This document shows positions 1 to 8,976 of a DNA stretch of 51,940 bases, one piece after another. Numbering within the stretch: the stretch's first letter is position 1; each line of letters begins with the position of its first letter. The translations under genes and the position numbers were made by a program. Below the pieces are notes generated by a model, which was not told the DNA's origin, made no database searches, and worked only from the letters and a program-made list of their open reading frames with translations. Source of the stretch: an uncultured bacterium (GTDB lineage Bacteria > Planctomycetota > Phycisphaerae > Phycisphaerales > UBA1924); the NCBI GenBank assembly GCA_903834785.1, contig CAILKP010000035.1, positions 1 through 51,940 of the forward strand, written 5' to 3'.

Positions 1-8
1 CCCCGTGC

Positions 9-43
9 CACAACTCTCGCCAGTTCCTCTGGCGAGGGTTGTG
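9..43. other. Strong 15-bp hairpin at the left edge
   Basis: Bases 9-23 pair with 29-43, with one G-T wobble, around the 5-base loop TTCCT. Neither side shows a T-run, so it is not a convincing intrinsic terminator as seen. The window edge cuts off what precedes it, so it could be the 3' end of an upstream transcript or part of the repeat-rich spacer. Confidence 0.6.
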
Positions 44-78
44 CGGTGCGGCTGGGCGCCTCCTCTCCACACAACCCC

Positions 79-170
79 GCCCCATTAGAGCCCGAAGCGG
101 AAGCGCCCGGGCCGGTGAAACAAAGGCCCCTTCCCCAAACTCCCCACTCGCACGAAGGTCCTTGTGCTCT
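79..170 (+). repeat. Dispersed intergenic repeat, copy A
   Basis: This stretch aligns without gaps to 41261-41352, at roughly 80% identity by eye, and contains the arm GAGCCCGAAGCGGAAGCG. A shorter shared block, CTCGCACGAAGG at 147-158, reappears in reverse in copy C near 12716-12727 at about the same distance from the arm. Similar 'agcccga-gcg-aagcg' intergenic repeats are, from general recollection, common in planctomycete genomes. No coding function is seen. Confidence 0.65.
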
Positions 171-269
171 CAAAGCACAACCACCTCCCGTGCCCACGAT
201 CAATTCCGCCCCTGCCTCTTCCTTTTCTCTTTGATCTTTTTTCTTTCACCTCTCCCATCTCCCCGCCTT

Positions 270-296
270 CATCCTGCCCATCCTGTCCATCCCTGT
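270..296 (+). repeat. 9-bp tandem repeat upstream of the DUF58 gene
   Basis: Three consecutive 9-base units read CATCCTGCC, CATCCTGTC and CATCCCTGT. They sit in a pyrimidine-rich spacer about 55 bases before the DUF58 start codon. The unit length and degeneracy resemble the 7-, 8- and 10-bp repeats elsewhere in this window. Role unknown. Confidence 0.5.
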
Positions 297-350
297 TCCC
301 CGCGACGCTCCCCCGTAACTCCCCCTTCCCCTCCTCCCGTACACTCCCCC

Positions 351-1391
351 ATGGCCGAGCCCGCCGCATCACCCGCCTCACCGCTCCCCGCCGGTCCCGG
401 CACAGGCGACTCCCTCGCCGCGGCAGCGCAGGACGCCTCGCTCTACCTCCACCCCCAAACCCTCGCCCGCCTCGGCACGCTCGAGCTTCGCGCCCGCATG
501 ATCGTCGAGGGCGTCACCAGCGGTGCCCACCGCTCGCCCTACCAGGGCTTCAGCGTCGAGTTCGCCCAGCACCGCCCCTACGTCCCCGGTGATGATCTCC
601 GCCACCTGGACTGGAAGGTCTTCGGCCGCACCGACAAGCTCCACCTCAAGCAGTACCAGCAGGAGACCAACCTCGACCTGCTCATCCTCGTTGATGCCTC
701 CGGCTCCATGCGTTACGGCTCGCGGCTGTTCGAGGAAGCCAGCGGCGTTGGCCGCAAAACCAGCCCCGACGGCCGGCTCAACTGGAGCAAGTTCGACCAC
801 GCCACCGCCGTCGCCGCCGCCATGGGCTACATCGCCCTGCGCCAGGGCGACCGTGTCGGCCTCACCGTCTACGCCGATGACATCCTCGGCCAGCTCCGCC
901 CCAGTTCCTCACCCGGCACCTGGCGGCAGATCGTCGCGACACTCTCCACCCAGCCCGTCGAGAGCAAGCAGACCAACCTGGCCAAGGCCATCGATCGCGC
1001 CCTCTCGCACGTCACCCATCGCTCGCTGATGGTCATCATCAGCGACCTGTTTATGGACCCCAAAGTCGTCACCGAGGCCATGAGCCGCCTGCGATTCCGT
1101 GGCCACGACCTGGTCCTGCTCCAGATCCTCGACCGCCGCGAACGCGACTTCGCCTTCGATCAGGAAGTCCCGCTCGAGGGCATGGAGGGCGAGGGCCTCG
1201 TCAAGGTCGATCCGCGTGCCATCCGCGACGCGTATCTGGCCGCCATGGCCGAGCACCACAGTACCATCGATTCCGCCGCCCGCGCCTGCGGCTTTGAAAT
1301 GATGACCATCGACACCCACGACTGGCTCGGCCCGCCGCTGTCGGCGTTCCTCGCCCGCCGCGAAGCGCGGCTCAAGCGCAAGGGCCGCTGA
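351..1391 (+). CDS. DUF58 domain-containing protein
   Basis: This 346-residue protein belongs to the DUF58 family, which carries a von Willebrand factor A-like fold and is often found with MoxR ATPases. The diagnostic core is visible: a GxHRSPYQGFSVEF stretch, then the YVPGDDLRHLDWKVFGRTD signature, then the MIDAS-like DASGSM motif (LVDASGSMRYG), which would bind a divalent metal. The C-terminal part has the usual ISDLF and LLQILDRRE segments. The ATG at 351 is chosen because the open frame upstream of it is low-complexity repeat sequence. No MoxR ATPase or BatA-like partner lies in the visible flank; partners may lie left of the window. No signal peptide is seen. The family assignment is firm; the exact role is unknown. 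Confidence 0.9.
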   Translation: MAEPAASPASPLPAGPGTGDSLAAAAQDASLYLHPQTLARLGTLELRARMIVEGVTSGAHRSPYQGFSVEFAQHRPYVPGDDLRHLDWKVFGRTDKLHLKQYQQETNLDLLILVDASGSMRYGSRLFEEASGVGRKTSPDGRLNWSKFDHATAVAAAMGYIALRQGDRVGLTVYADDILGQLRPSSSPGTWRQIVATLSTQPVESKQTNLAKAIDRALSHVTHRSLMVIISDLFMDPKVVTEAMSRLRFRGHDLVLLQILDRRERDFAFDQEVPLEGMEGEGLVKVDPRAIRDAYLAAMAEHHSTIDSAARACGFEMMTIDTHDWLGPPLSAFLARREARLKRKGR

Positions 1392-1421
1392 GCCTCCGCC
1401 TCACAAACATCAGGCCAGAGC

Positions 1422-3947
1422 TCAGAACGGAATGTCCAGCGAGAAGCTGAACAGGCGCGTCTTGTCGCCCTCCTGCTTCTTGATGGCAAAGCCGAAGTCA
1501 AAGGCCAGCGGCGCGGGGCCCAACTGCGGGACGTAGATGCGCAGGCCAGTACCCACCGACACGCGGTAATCATCCAGCGACGGGCTGTCGGTGACAGTAC
1601 CAGAGTCGATGAAGCCGACCAGGGCGACCATGTCGCTGAGAATCGGCTGCTCGATCTCACCGCCCAGGAAGAACGACCAGCTGCCGCCGCGCGGATCCTG
1701 TGTGAGCCCGGGGTCACCCGGATTCGCCACCGAAACCTGCGTCGAGCCCCGCGGCGAGACGCCGCGGAACTTAAAGCCGCGGAAGTCGCGGCCGCCGAGG
1801 TACAGACGCTCGAAGATCGGCGCGTTGCCCGTGCCCTCTGGGATGTAGCCGATGGCGTTGCGCACATGGAACACCGTCTTGCGGCCCAGGAAGTCCTCGT
1901 TGACGGTGAAGTACGCCGAGTAGTTGCTGGCGATCTTGGTGAACTCGTAGTCGCCGCCGACCATGCCCACGCGCTCGACGCCAAGGTCCAGCTTGGTGCC
2001 GCCCGTCGGCCGGATGCCCGAGTTCAGAGTCGTGCGCCGGATGCGCGCACCCACCGCGGAGATCGCGCTGTCGCCCTGAACGTCTCGGATGTCCTTGATG
2101 CTGTTGGAGTCCAGGCTCCCGATCTCGATCAGGTCGCCGCGGATCGTCATCGCGCCCGACCACACGCGACCGAAGCGCCGGCCGATGGACGCGTTGCCGC
2201 CCAGGCGATTCTCGGTGTACTCGTCGTACTCGCGCACGCGATACCCGCCGCCGATGGAGCCGGAGTACACAGACTCCAGCAGGTAGTTGTCGCTGATCGA
2301 CACGACGTAGTTCTGCACATCGCTACCCGGCTGCAGCGACAAGTTGAACTCCTGCCCGCCGCCGCGGAACGCGCGGCCGCGCACCAGTTCATCAACCGTG
2401 TCCGGGGTGTCGTAGAGGTCAAAGTTCCGCTGCGACAGCGTGATCGAGCCGATCAGGCCCGCATCAGAGTTCACCGCCGCACCGAAGGCCAGCGAGCCGG
2501 TGTTGGTCTCCTTGACCTCCGCCAGCACGTCGCGCTGCCCCGGGTTCTGCGGGTCCTCGGGCTGGATTGTCAGCCGCACGTTCTGGCGGTCAAACAAGTT
2601 CGCATCACGGATCCGCGTCTCGCTCTCGCGCAGCGAGGTGCTGTCCAGCGGCCGGTCGGGCACCACGTCAATCTGCCGGCGCACCACCTTTTGCTGCGAC
2701 AGCTCGTTGCCCTTGATCAGCACCAGACCGGTCGAGAACCGCCGCCCCTCGGTCACCAGAATCAGCAGGTCCACCACCGGCTTGTCGGTGTCCCGCAGCT
2801 CCGCCCGGGAGATGCGTGCATCGACATAGCCCAGCTTGCCGTACGCATCGGCCACCGCGTCCACGCTCTTGCGCACCTTCTCCTGGGCGTACACATCGCC
2901 GACTTTCAGCTGCATGAGCCCGGCGATCTGCTCGACGGAGAGCACGACCGGCGGCGCACCGGCCGGCTGCCCGCGGCCGTCATCCGTATCCACCCGCACC
3001 GAGCGCAGGATGTACACCGGCCCTTCCTGGATCAGGAAGGTCATGATCGCCTCGCGGCCATCGGGCGAGGGCCGGATCTCGCGGTCGATCCGCACATCCA
3101 GGAAGCCGCGGTCCTTGTAGTAGCCAATCAGCGCGGCCACGTCCTGATCAACCAGCACATCGTCCAGCGCGCCGGAGTCCAGCAGGCCCCATGTTTTGCT
3201 CTTGACCTGCGTCCGCAGCCGGTCTGGTTCCAGGGAGTTGCCCTCAAAGCGAATGTCCGTCAGCCGCAGCCGCTCACCCTCGCGGATGCGAAACAGCACG
3301 ATGCCCGACTCTTCGAGTTCCTTCTCGTCGATCGTGACGTCGGCCTGGTAGTACCCCTTCTTCTTGTACAGGTCCTTGATCCGCCGCAGCGCACGGTCCA
3401 GCTGGAAGCGATCCACCGGTGTGCCTGCCAGCAGGTTGATCTCCGCGCCGATCTCCTGGTCACTCAGCTGCCGGTTGCCGACGGCCTGCACGCCGTCCTT
3501 CTTGATGATCGGCGTCTCGCTGAGGTCGTAGATCAGCTCAACGGTCTGATCCGAGAACGGCTGGATCCTGGCGTTGATCTCGCGGAACCGGCCCAGGCGG
3601 TTGATGCGCCGCACATCGCTGGTCACCGTCTCAACGCTCAGCGGGCGGCCCTCGGCCGAGCGCAGCTGGTTGCGGACGAGCTGCTCATCAATCGTCTTGA
3701 GGCCCTTGATCGTCACCGTCCGGATCAGCCGGCTCTCGTACGGCTCCAGCGCCGCGGTAACCACCGGCCGCCCATCACCGGGCCGCGCCATGCCCGGCTC
3801 AGTCGGCGCTCCGGCCGCGGGCGTCGTCGCCGGGCCAGACCCGCCCCCGGGCTGCGGCTGCTGCGCCAAAACCAGCGTCGCCGAGGCGGTGACCGCCAGA
3901 CCGGCGGTGAAAACGAGCGTCAGTGCGGTCAGTTGCGGGCGGTTCAC
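1422..3947 (-). CDS. bamA: Outer membrane protein assembly factor BamA (Omp85 family)
   Basis: The 841-residue product matches BamA in length (E. coli about 810) and layout. An N-terminal hydrophobic export segment ends near an AxAQ site, followed by a Pro/Gly/Ala-rich linker. Successive POTRA-like modules span about residues 75-440, with recurring KGYYQADV, DRGFLDVRI and KLGYVDARI motifs. A C-terminal beta-barrel of the Omp85 superfamily runs to the end. The conserved barrel motif is present as DFRGFKFRG near residue 719, and the protein ends in a phenylalanine (SLDIPF), as outer-membrane beta-signals do. It should insert beta-barrel proteins into the outer membrane. The GTG at 3947 is preferred because it puts the signal sequence at the start; an ATG at 3992 would add 15 residues. 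It is convergent with the DUF58 gene and divergent from the SGNH gene. No Skp/OmpH gene is adjacent. Confidence 0.93.
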   Translation of the reverse strand: MNRPQLTALTLVFTAGLAVTASATLVLAQQPQPGGGSGPATTPAAGAPTEPGMARPGDGRPVVTAALEPYESRLIRTVTIKGLKTIDEQLVRNQLRSAEGRPLSVETVTSDVRRINRLGRFREINARIQPFSDQTVELIYDLSETPIIKKDGVQAVGNRQLSDQEIGAEINLLAGTPVDRFQLDRALRRIKDLYKKKGYYQADVTIDEKELEESGIVLFRIREGERLRLTDIRFEGNSLEPDRLRTQVKSKTWGLLDSGALDDVLVDQDVAALIGYYKDRGFLDVRIDREIRPSPDGREAIMTFLIQEGPVYILRSVRVDTDDGRGQPAGAPPVVLSVEQIAGLMQLKVGDVYAQEKVRKSVDAVADAYGKLGYVDARISRAELRDTDKPVVDLLILVTEGRRFSTGLVLIKGNELSQQKVVRRQIDVVPDRPLDSTSLRESETRIRDANLFDRQNVRLTIQPEDPQNPGQRDVLAEVKETNTGSLAFGAAVNSDAGLIGSITLSQRNFDLYDTPDTVDELVRGRAFRGGGQEFNLSLQPGSDVQNYVVSISDNYLLESVYSGSIGGGYRVREYDEYTENRLGGNASIGRRFGRVWSGAMTIRGDLIEIGSLDSNSIKDIRDVQGDSAISAVGARIRRTTLNSGIRPTGGTKLDLGVERVGMVGGDYEFTKIASNYSAYFTVNEDFLGRKTVFHVRNAIGYIPEGTGNAPIFERLYLGGRDFRGFKFRGVSPRGSTQVSVANPGDPGLTQDPRGGSWSFFLGGEIEQPILSDMVALVGFIDSGTVTDSPSLDDYRVSVGTGLRIYVPQLGPAPLAFDFGFAIKKQEGDKTRLFSFSLDIPF

Positions 3948-4023
3948 AGGCCCGAGTTTACCCCGCTTATCCTCCGTCGTGATCCGACGCATCCTCTTCT
4001 CGGCGGCCAAGGGCGACGGCAAG

Positions 4024-4992
4024 ATGACCCCGGCCCGCACCTGGCGGCGGCGACTGACCTTCGCCGCCGGCCTGCTCATCGGCGGCGCCATCACCGCGGA
4101 ACTCGCGCTCCGCACCATCGGCATCGGCAACCCGCCGCTCTACCTCACCCATCCGACGGTCGAGTACATGCTCGCCCAGGGGGCCTACCGCCGCTTCGGC
4201 AACAACGTCACCATCAACTCCGCCCACATGCGGGCCACGCCCGAGGGCCTCCTCCGCCGGGCCGACCCGCGCGAGCGCCGCGTCCTGGTGCTGGGCGACA
4301 GCATCATCTATGGTGGTGACCAGACCGACGACAGTGCCCTGGCCGTCACCCGACTTCGGGGAGTGGACCTGGGCGACGGCCGCCCGCTGGTGGCCCTGAA
4401 CATCAGCTGCAACTCGTGGGGCATGGGCAACTTACTGGCGTACCTCAAGGAGTTCGGCACCTTCGAGGCCGACAGCGCGGTCATCGTCTTCAACTCCTTT
4501 GACTACGGCGATGTCCGCGAGTTCGTCCCGCTTGGACATCAACTGCCCACCAGCCGCCCGTGGTGCGCTCTCGATGAGGCCCGCCACAGCATCCCCCGCC
4601 TCCTGGCCCTGATCACCGGCGAGCCCTACGGCGACAACGCCGACAGAGAAGCCAATCCCACCGAAGCTGCCGGCAACCAGTCGCTCGATGAACTCCGGCA
4701 GCTCCTGGACCTCCTCAAAGCCCGCGGCATCACCATCGCCGCCGTCCACCACCCCCGCCGCGATGAGCTGGACGGCAAAAAGTCGTACATCGGTGCCAGC
4801 AAGCTCTTCCCCGTCTTCGAGGCCGCCGGCGTGCCCATCATCTCCAATGGCCACTACATCGGTGCGGCCAACGTCCGCACCGACCAGCTCGGCACCCAGC
4901 GGTACTACCGCGACCACGTCCACCTCAACGCCAAGGGTCAGGAGTGCCTGCTGGAGGCGATGGTGGAGGGGTTGAAGCAGTCGGTTAAGTAA
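4024..4992 (+). CDS. Membrane-anchored SGNH/GDSL-like hydrolase
   Basis: The 322-residue product has one N-terminal membrane segment after an Arg-rich start, then an SGNH-hydrolase-like domain. The block I nucleophile motif appears as VLVLGDSIIYGGD with Ser near residue 93. The block V dyad appears near the C-terminus as DHVH (Asp297, His300), and an N-rich NISCNSWG segment may be the block II/III region. The family includes lipases, esterases and O-acetylesterases acting on envelope polysaccharides; the substrate here cannot be read. The ATG at 4024 gives a clean anchor; a GTG at 3979 is an in-frame alternative. It is divergent from bamA, with 31 to 76 bases between starts depending on the choice. 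Confidence 0.75.
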   Translation: MTPARTWRRRLTFAAGLLIGGAITAELALRTIGIGNPPLYLTHPTVEYMLAQGAYRRFGNNVTINSAHMRATPEGLLRRADPRERRVLVLGDSIIYGGDQTDDSALAVTRLRGVDLGDGRPLVALNISCNSWGMGNLLAYLKEFGTFEADSAVIVFNSFDYGDVREFVPLGHQLPTSRPWCALDEARHSIPRLLALITGEPYGDNADREANPTEAAGNQSLDELRQLLDLLKARGITIAAVHHPRRDELDGKKSYIGASKLFPVFEAAGVPIISNGHYIGAANVRTDQLGTQRYYRDHVHLNAKGQECLLEAMVEGLKQSVK

Positions 4993-5018
4993 ATGATTGG
5001 TATTGCGGGCTTTTCGAA

Positions 5019-5082
5019 AGCTGGCCAAACGCCCGTTTGCGTTCTATCATCCATATATCCGCATGACGGATGAACATCCGTC
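5019..5082 (+). promoter_or_regulatory. Structured leader before metH
   Basis: The 111-base spacer before metH can fold. GACGGAT at 5065-5071 pairs perfectly with ATCCGTC at 5076-5082 around a GAAC tetraloop, ending 21 bases before the start codon. Upstream, the C-TTT-TCG-AAAG stem near 5030 is flanked by GCGGGC and GCCCGT, which can close an outer stem. This could be the SGNH gene's 3' end, a metH leader, or both. I see no cobalamin or SAM riboswitch consensus, and the spacer is too short for a standard one. Confidence 0.35.
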
Positions 5083-5103
5083 CGACCTCTCTGCTGACCA
5101 GCC

Positions 5104-8100
5104 ATGACCACTCCCAGCCGCTTCGCCGCCGCCGCCCGTTCCCGCACGCTCGTCATTGACGGGGCGATGGGCACCAGCATCTACAGCCGGAACCTCTCTG
5201 TTGAGCACGACTACTGCGGCTGCGAGAACTGCACCGACATCCTGGTCAAGACCCGGCCCGATGTGATTCAGGAGATCCACGAGACGTTCCTTGCCGCCGG
5301 CTGCGATGCCGTTGAGACCGACAGCTTCGGTGCCAGCGAGCTCACCCTCGCCGAGTTCGACCTTCAGGACCAGTGCCACACGCTGAACAAGCGTGCCGCC
5401 GAAGTCGCCCGCGCCGCCTGTGACCGCCACTCCACCGCCGACAAGCCCCGCTTCGTGCTCGGCAGCATGGGCCCGGGTACGAAACTGATCACCCTCGGCA
5501 ACACCACCTGGACCGAGATGCTCGCCAGCTACCGCCAGCAGGCCCTTGGCCTCATCGATGGCGGCGTCGACGCCTTCATCATCGAAACCTGTCAGGACGT
5601 TCTCCAGGTCAAGTGCTGCATCAACGCCGTACTGGCGGCGATGGCCGAGCGGAACAAGTCGCCCGAGCAGATCCCCATCATGGTCTCGGTCACTATCGAG
5701 AACACCGGCACCATGCTGCTGGGTTCAACGATCGAAGCCGCCGCCACCGCGCTGGCCGGGTACCCGATCCTCTCGCTGGGCCTGAACTGCGCGACCGGTC
5801 CGGTGGAAATGGCCGAGCACATCGGCTGGCTCACGGCCAACTGGGGTGCGAACGGCTCGGCCAGCAAGGGCAAGCTCATCAGCGTTGTCCCCAACGCCGG
5901 CCTGCCCGTGCTGATGGAAGGCCGCACCGAGTACCCGCTGGCCCCCGCGCCATTTGTTGATGCCATCAGCCGGTACATCGAGCAGGGTCGCGTCGGCATC
6001 GTCGGCGGCTGCTGCGGCACAACCCCCGAGCACATCCGCCAGCTTGCGGTTCGCGTTGATGAGATTCACCGCAGCCGCAAGGCCGCCGGCACGCTCACCT
6101 CCGCCCCCTCCGCCCCAGCGTCCGCCGCCGAAGCGCCCGCTGCCCAGCAGCCGGAGCCCGCCGTCAGTTCCATCTACGGTGCGGTGCCCTACCGCCAGGA
6201 CAACTCGATTCTGATCATCGGCGAGCGCATGAACGCCTCCGGCTCGCGCAAGTTCAAGCAGCTGCTCGAGGCCGAAGACTTCGACGGCATCATCTCGCTG
6301 GCTCGCGAGCAGGTCAAGCATGACTCGGCCCACGTGCTGGACATCAACGTCGACTACGCCGGCCGCGACAACGCCCGCGACATGGCCGAGGTTGTCAAGC
6401 GCGTGGTGCGCCAGGTCGATGCGCCGCTCATGCTCGACAGCACCCAGTCGGCAACCATCGAGGCCGGCCTCCGCCACGCCGGCGGCAAGTGCATCATCAA
6501 CTCCGCCAACTTCGAGGATGGCGACGAGAAGTTCGATGCCATGTGCCAGCTGGCCAAACGCTACAACGCCGGCCTGGTCATCGGCTCCATCGATGAGGAC
6601 AAGGAAGCGTCCATGGCCCGCACGGCCGAGCGCAAGCTCGCCATCGCCAAGCGTGCCTTTGAGCGTGCCACCACCGTGCACGGCCTGCACCCGGCCGATT
6701 TGATGTTCGACCCGCTCGTGCTGCCCGTCTCCACCGGCATGGAAAGTGACCGCCGCTCTGCGCTCGAAACCATCGAGGGCGTCCGCCTGATCTCCACGCA
6801 ACTGCCCGAGTGCCAGACCACCTGCGGCCTGTCCAACGTCAGCTTCGGCCTCAAGCCCATGGCCCGCGTCGTGCTCAACAGCGCGTTCCTGCACGAGCTG
6901 CAGGGTGCCGGCCTGACCAGCGCGATCCTGCACTTTTCCAAGATCCTGCCCCGCAACAAGATCCCCGAGGCCCAGTGGGATGCGGCGATGGACGTCATCT
7001 ACGACCGCCGCGAGCGCAGCGACCCGCTGCAGGCGTTCATCGCCCTGTTCACCGATGCCACCGGCGCTGCCGCCCCCGCCCGCGTCGCCGCGGCAGACCT
7101 GACGATCGAGCAGAAGCTCCGCGGCCACATCATCGATGGTGAGAAGAACAACCTCGACGCGACCCTGGCCGAGGCGCTGCAGAAGTACGCGCCGCTGGAG
7201 ATCATCAACGATCACCTCCTCGATGGCATGAAGGTCGTCGGTGAGCTCTTCGGCTCCGGCCAGATGCAGCTGCCCTTCGTCCTGCAGTCCGCCGAGGTGA
7301 TGAAGCTGGCAGTCAGCAAGCTCGAGCCGCTGATGGAAAAGAAGGCCGGGAGCACCAAGGGCTCCATCGTGCTGGCCACCGTCAAGGGTGATGTGCACGA
7401 CATCGGCAAGAACCTCGTCGACATCATTCTCTCCAACAACGGCTACACGGTCTACAACATCGGCATCAAGCAGACGCTGCCGGCGATCGTGGAGGCCTGG
7501 CGCAAGACGAGCGCCGATGCCATCGGCCTCTCCGGCCTGCTGGTCAAGAGTGTCAACGTGATGGAGGAGAACCTCAAGGAACTCAACGGCTTGAAGATCG
7601 ATGTCCCCGTCATCCTCGGCGGCGCGGCCCTCGCCCGCCACTACTGCGAGGGTCACCTTCGCGGGACGTACAACGGCCGCGTGTACTACGGCAAGGACGC
7701 TTTCGAAGGCCTCCGCGTCATGGACGCCATCAGCGGCGGCACGACCGGTGTGCTCGATGGTGAGATTCAGGAGCGGTTGGAGAAGCGTGCCCACGCCGAC
7801 ACGGTGATCGCCGAATCCAAGGCCGCCAAGGCCGCGGCAGCCGCCACCGATGACACCGGCGGTGCGACAGCGACCGCCACGGCCACCACCCCGCGCCGCT
7901 CAACCGTTCGAACCGATGTCAGCGTGCCCGCCGCACCGTTCTTCGGCTCGCGCGTCGTCACAGGCATCCCGCTGGATCAGATCCTGCCCTTTGTCAACCG
8001 CACCGCCCTGTATCGCGGCCAGTGGCAGTTTAAGAAGGGTGCCCTCAGCGATGAGGAGTTTGATGAGCAGCTCACCGGCGAGGTCGATGTGATCTTCAAC

Positions 8101-8730
8101 CGCCTGGCCGAGCAGTGCAAGCGCGACAACATCCTGGAGCCCAAGGTCGTCTACGGCTACTTCCCCTGCGCCAGCAGCGGTGATGACCTGATCGTCTACA
8201 ACCCCGAGGCCGCCTCCGGCGGTCCGCGCAAGGAACTCGAGCGGTTCACGTTCCCCCGCCAAGAGGGCCGCCAGAGCATCTGCATCTCCGACTTCTTCCG
8301 CAGCGAAGAGTCCGGCCAGCTCGATGTGCTGGGTCTGCATTGCGTCACCGTCGGCAGCCGCGCCAGCGAGGCGGCGCAGAAGCTGTTTGCAGCCAACAAC
8401 TACACCGAGTACCTCTACCTCCACGGCTTCTCGGTGGAAGTTGCCGAAGGCCTGGCCGAGTTCTGGCACAAGCGCATCCGGCAGGAACTGGGCATCGGCG
8501 GCGATGACTCACCCAACATCCGCCAGCTCTTCCAGCAGAAGTACCGCGGCAGCCGCTACAGCTTCGGCTACCCCGCCTGCCCCGACATGGCCGATCAGGC
8601 CAAACTCTTCCGCCTGCTGCAGCCCGACCGCATCGGCTGCCACCTGACGGAGAACTGGCAGATCGACCCCGAGCAGAGCACCTCCTGCATCGTCGTCCAC
8701 CACCCGCAGGCCAAGTACTTCGCGATCTGA
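5104..8730 (+). CDS. metH: Methionine synthase, cobalamin-dependent
   Basis: This 1208-residue enzyme transfers a methyl group from methyl-tetrahydrofolate via cobalamin to homocysteine, making methionine in the cytoplasm. All four E. coli-type modules are present (E. coli MetH is about 1227 aa). The homocysteine-binding barrel (about 1-320) has zinc ligands Cys229 (GLNCATGP) and Cys303-Cys304 (GGCCGTTPEH). The pterin-binding domain spans about 360-620 (IIGERMNASG, LDINVDYAG). The cobalamin cap and Rossmann domains (about 660-900) carry DVHDIGKN, with His765 as the expected cobalt ligand. The C-terminal SAM-dependent reactivation domain (about 930-1208) includes the GYFPCASSGDD and SFGYPACPD motifs. 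Ala/Pro/Thr-rich linkers separate the modules. The ATG at 5104 has no clear Shine-Dalgarno sequence. The gene stands alone. Confidence 0.97.
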   Translation: MTTPSRFAAAARSRTLVIDGAMGTSIYSRNLSVEHDYCGCENCTDILVKTRPDVIQEIHETFLAAGCDAVETDSFGASELTLAEFDLQDQCHTLNKRAAEVARAACDRHSTADKPRFVLGSMGPGTKLITLGNTTWTEMLASYRQQALGLIDGGVDAFIIETCQDVLQVKCCINAVLAAMAERNKSPEQIPIMVSVTIENTGTMLLGSTIEAAATALAGYPILSLGLNCATGPVEMAEHIGWLTANWGANGSASKGKLISVVPNAGLPVLMEGRTEYPLAPAPFVDAISRYIEQGRVGIVGGCCGTTPEHIRQLAVRVDEIHRSRKAAGTLTSAPSAPASAAEAPAAQQPEPAVSSIYGAVPYRQDNSILIIGERMNASGSRKFKQLLEAEDFDGIISLAREQVKHDSAHVLDINVDYAGRDNARDMAEVVKRVVRQVDAPLMLDSTQSATIEAGLRHAGGKCIINSANFEDGDEKFDAMCQLAKRYNAGLVIGSIDEDKEASMARTAERKLAIAKRAFERATTVHGLHPADLMFDPLVLPVSTGMESDRRSALETIEGVRLISTQLPECQTTCGLSNVSFGLKPMARVVLNSAFLHELQGAGLTSAILHFSKILPRNKIPEAQWDAAMDVIYDRRERSDPLQAFIALFTDATGAAAPARVAAADLTIEQKLRGHIIDGEKNNLDATLAEALQKYAPLEIINDHLLDGMKVVGELFGSGQMQLPFVLQSAEVMKLAVSKLEPLMEKKAGSTKGSIVLATVKGDVHDIGKNLVDIILSNNGYTVYNIGIKQTLPAIVEAWRKTSADAIGLSGLLVKSVNVMEENLKELNGLKIDVPVILGGAALARHYCEGHLRGTYNGRVYYGKDAFEGLRVMDAISGGTTGVLDGEIQERLEKRAHADTVIAESKAAKAAAAATDDTGGATATATATTPRRSTVRTDVSVPAAPFFGSRVVTGIPLDQILPFVNRTALYRGQWQFKKGALSDEEFDEQLTGEVDVIFNRLAEQCKRDNILEPKVVYGYFPCASSGDDLIVYNPEAASGGPRKELERFTFPRQEGRQSICISDFFRSEESGQLDVLGLHCVTVGSRASEAAQKLFAANNYTEYLYLHGFSVEVAEGLAEFWHKRIRQELGIGGDDSPNIRQLFQQKYRGSRYSFGYPACPDMADQAKLFRLLQPDRIGCHLTENWQIDPEQSTSCIVVHHPQAKYFAI

Positions 8731-8741
8731 TCTGCGAGCAA

Positions 8742-8776
8742 AGTCGCGAGTCGTCAGTCGCGAGTCGCCAGTGGAA
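8742..8776 (+). repeat. 7-bp degenerate tandem repeat after metH
   Basis: Starting 11 bases after the metH stop, five 7-base units run in register: AGTCGCG, AGTCGTC, AGTCGCG, AGTCGCC, AGTGGAA. The first four form a nearly perfect 14-bp duplication. The rest of the spacer to the next start at 8977 shows no gene. Confidence 0.6.
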
Positions 8777-8976
8777 GGCAAAAGACGGGTTCGCGCGGAG
8801 CGGCGGTATCGTTCCGCTGCTTGTGCCTCGAGCATCGTGCTCGGGTATTGGGCTGGCAGAGATGCGTGTACGATGCATCGCGTGCTTGGGGTGTAACTGT
8901 TTGGCCTATCGAAGGGATCACCAGTGCGCGAGTGCCGGCGTTCGATCGAGGAAGTCTGCGTCGAGGAGAAGAAGTT

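Noticed and set aside
1866..4319. An 817-codon plus-strand frame opposite bamA
   Set aside because: It is the mirror of a strongly supported bamA frame in GC-rich DNA; its translation is Arg/His/Ala-rich with no motif.
4993..5103. Possible cobalamin riboswitch before metH
   Set aside because: The space is 111 bases, shorter than the usual element, and no B12-box consensus was found; only simple hairpins are present.
5725..7794. A 689-codon minus-strand frame opposite metH
   Set aside because: Antisense shadow of metH; the composition (Gly/Val/Asp/His-rich) is typical of reverse-frame artefacts.
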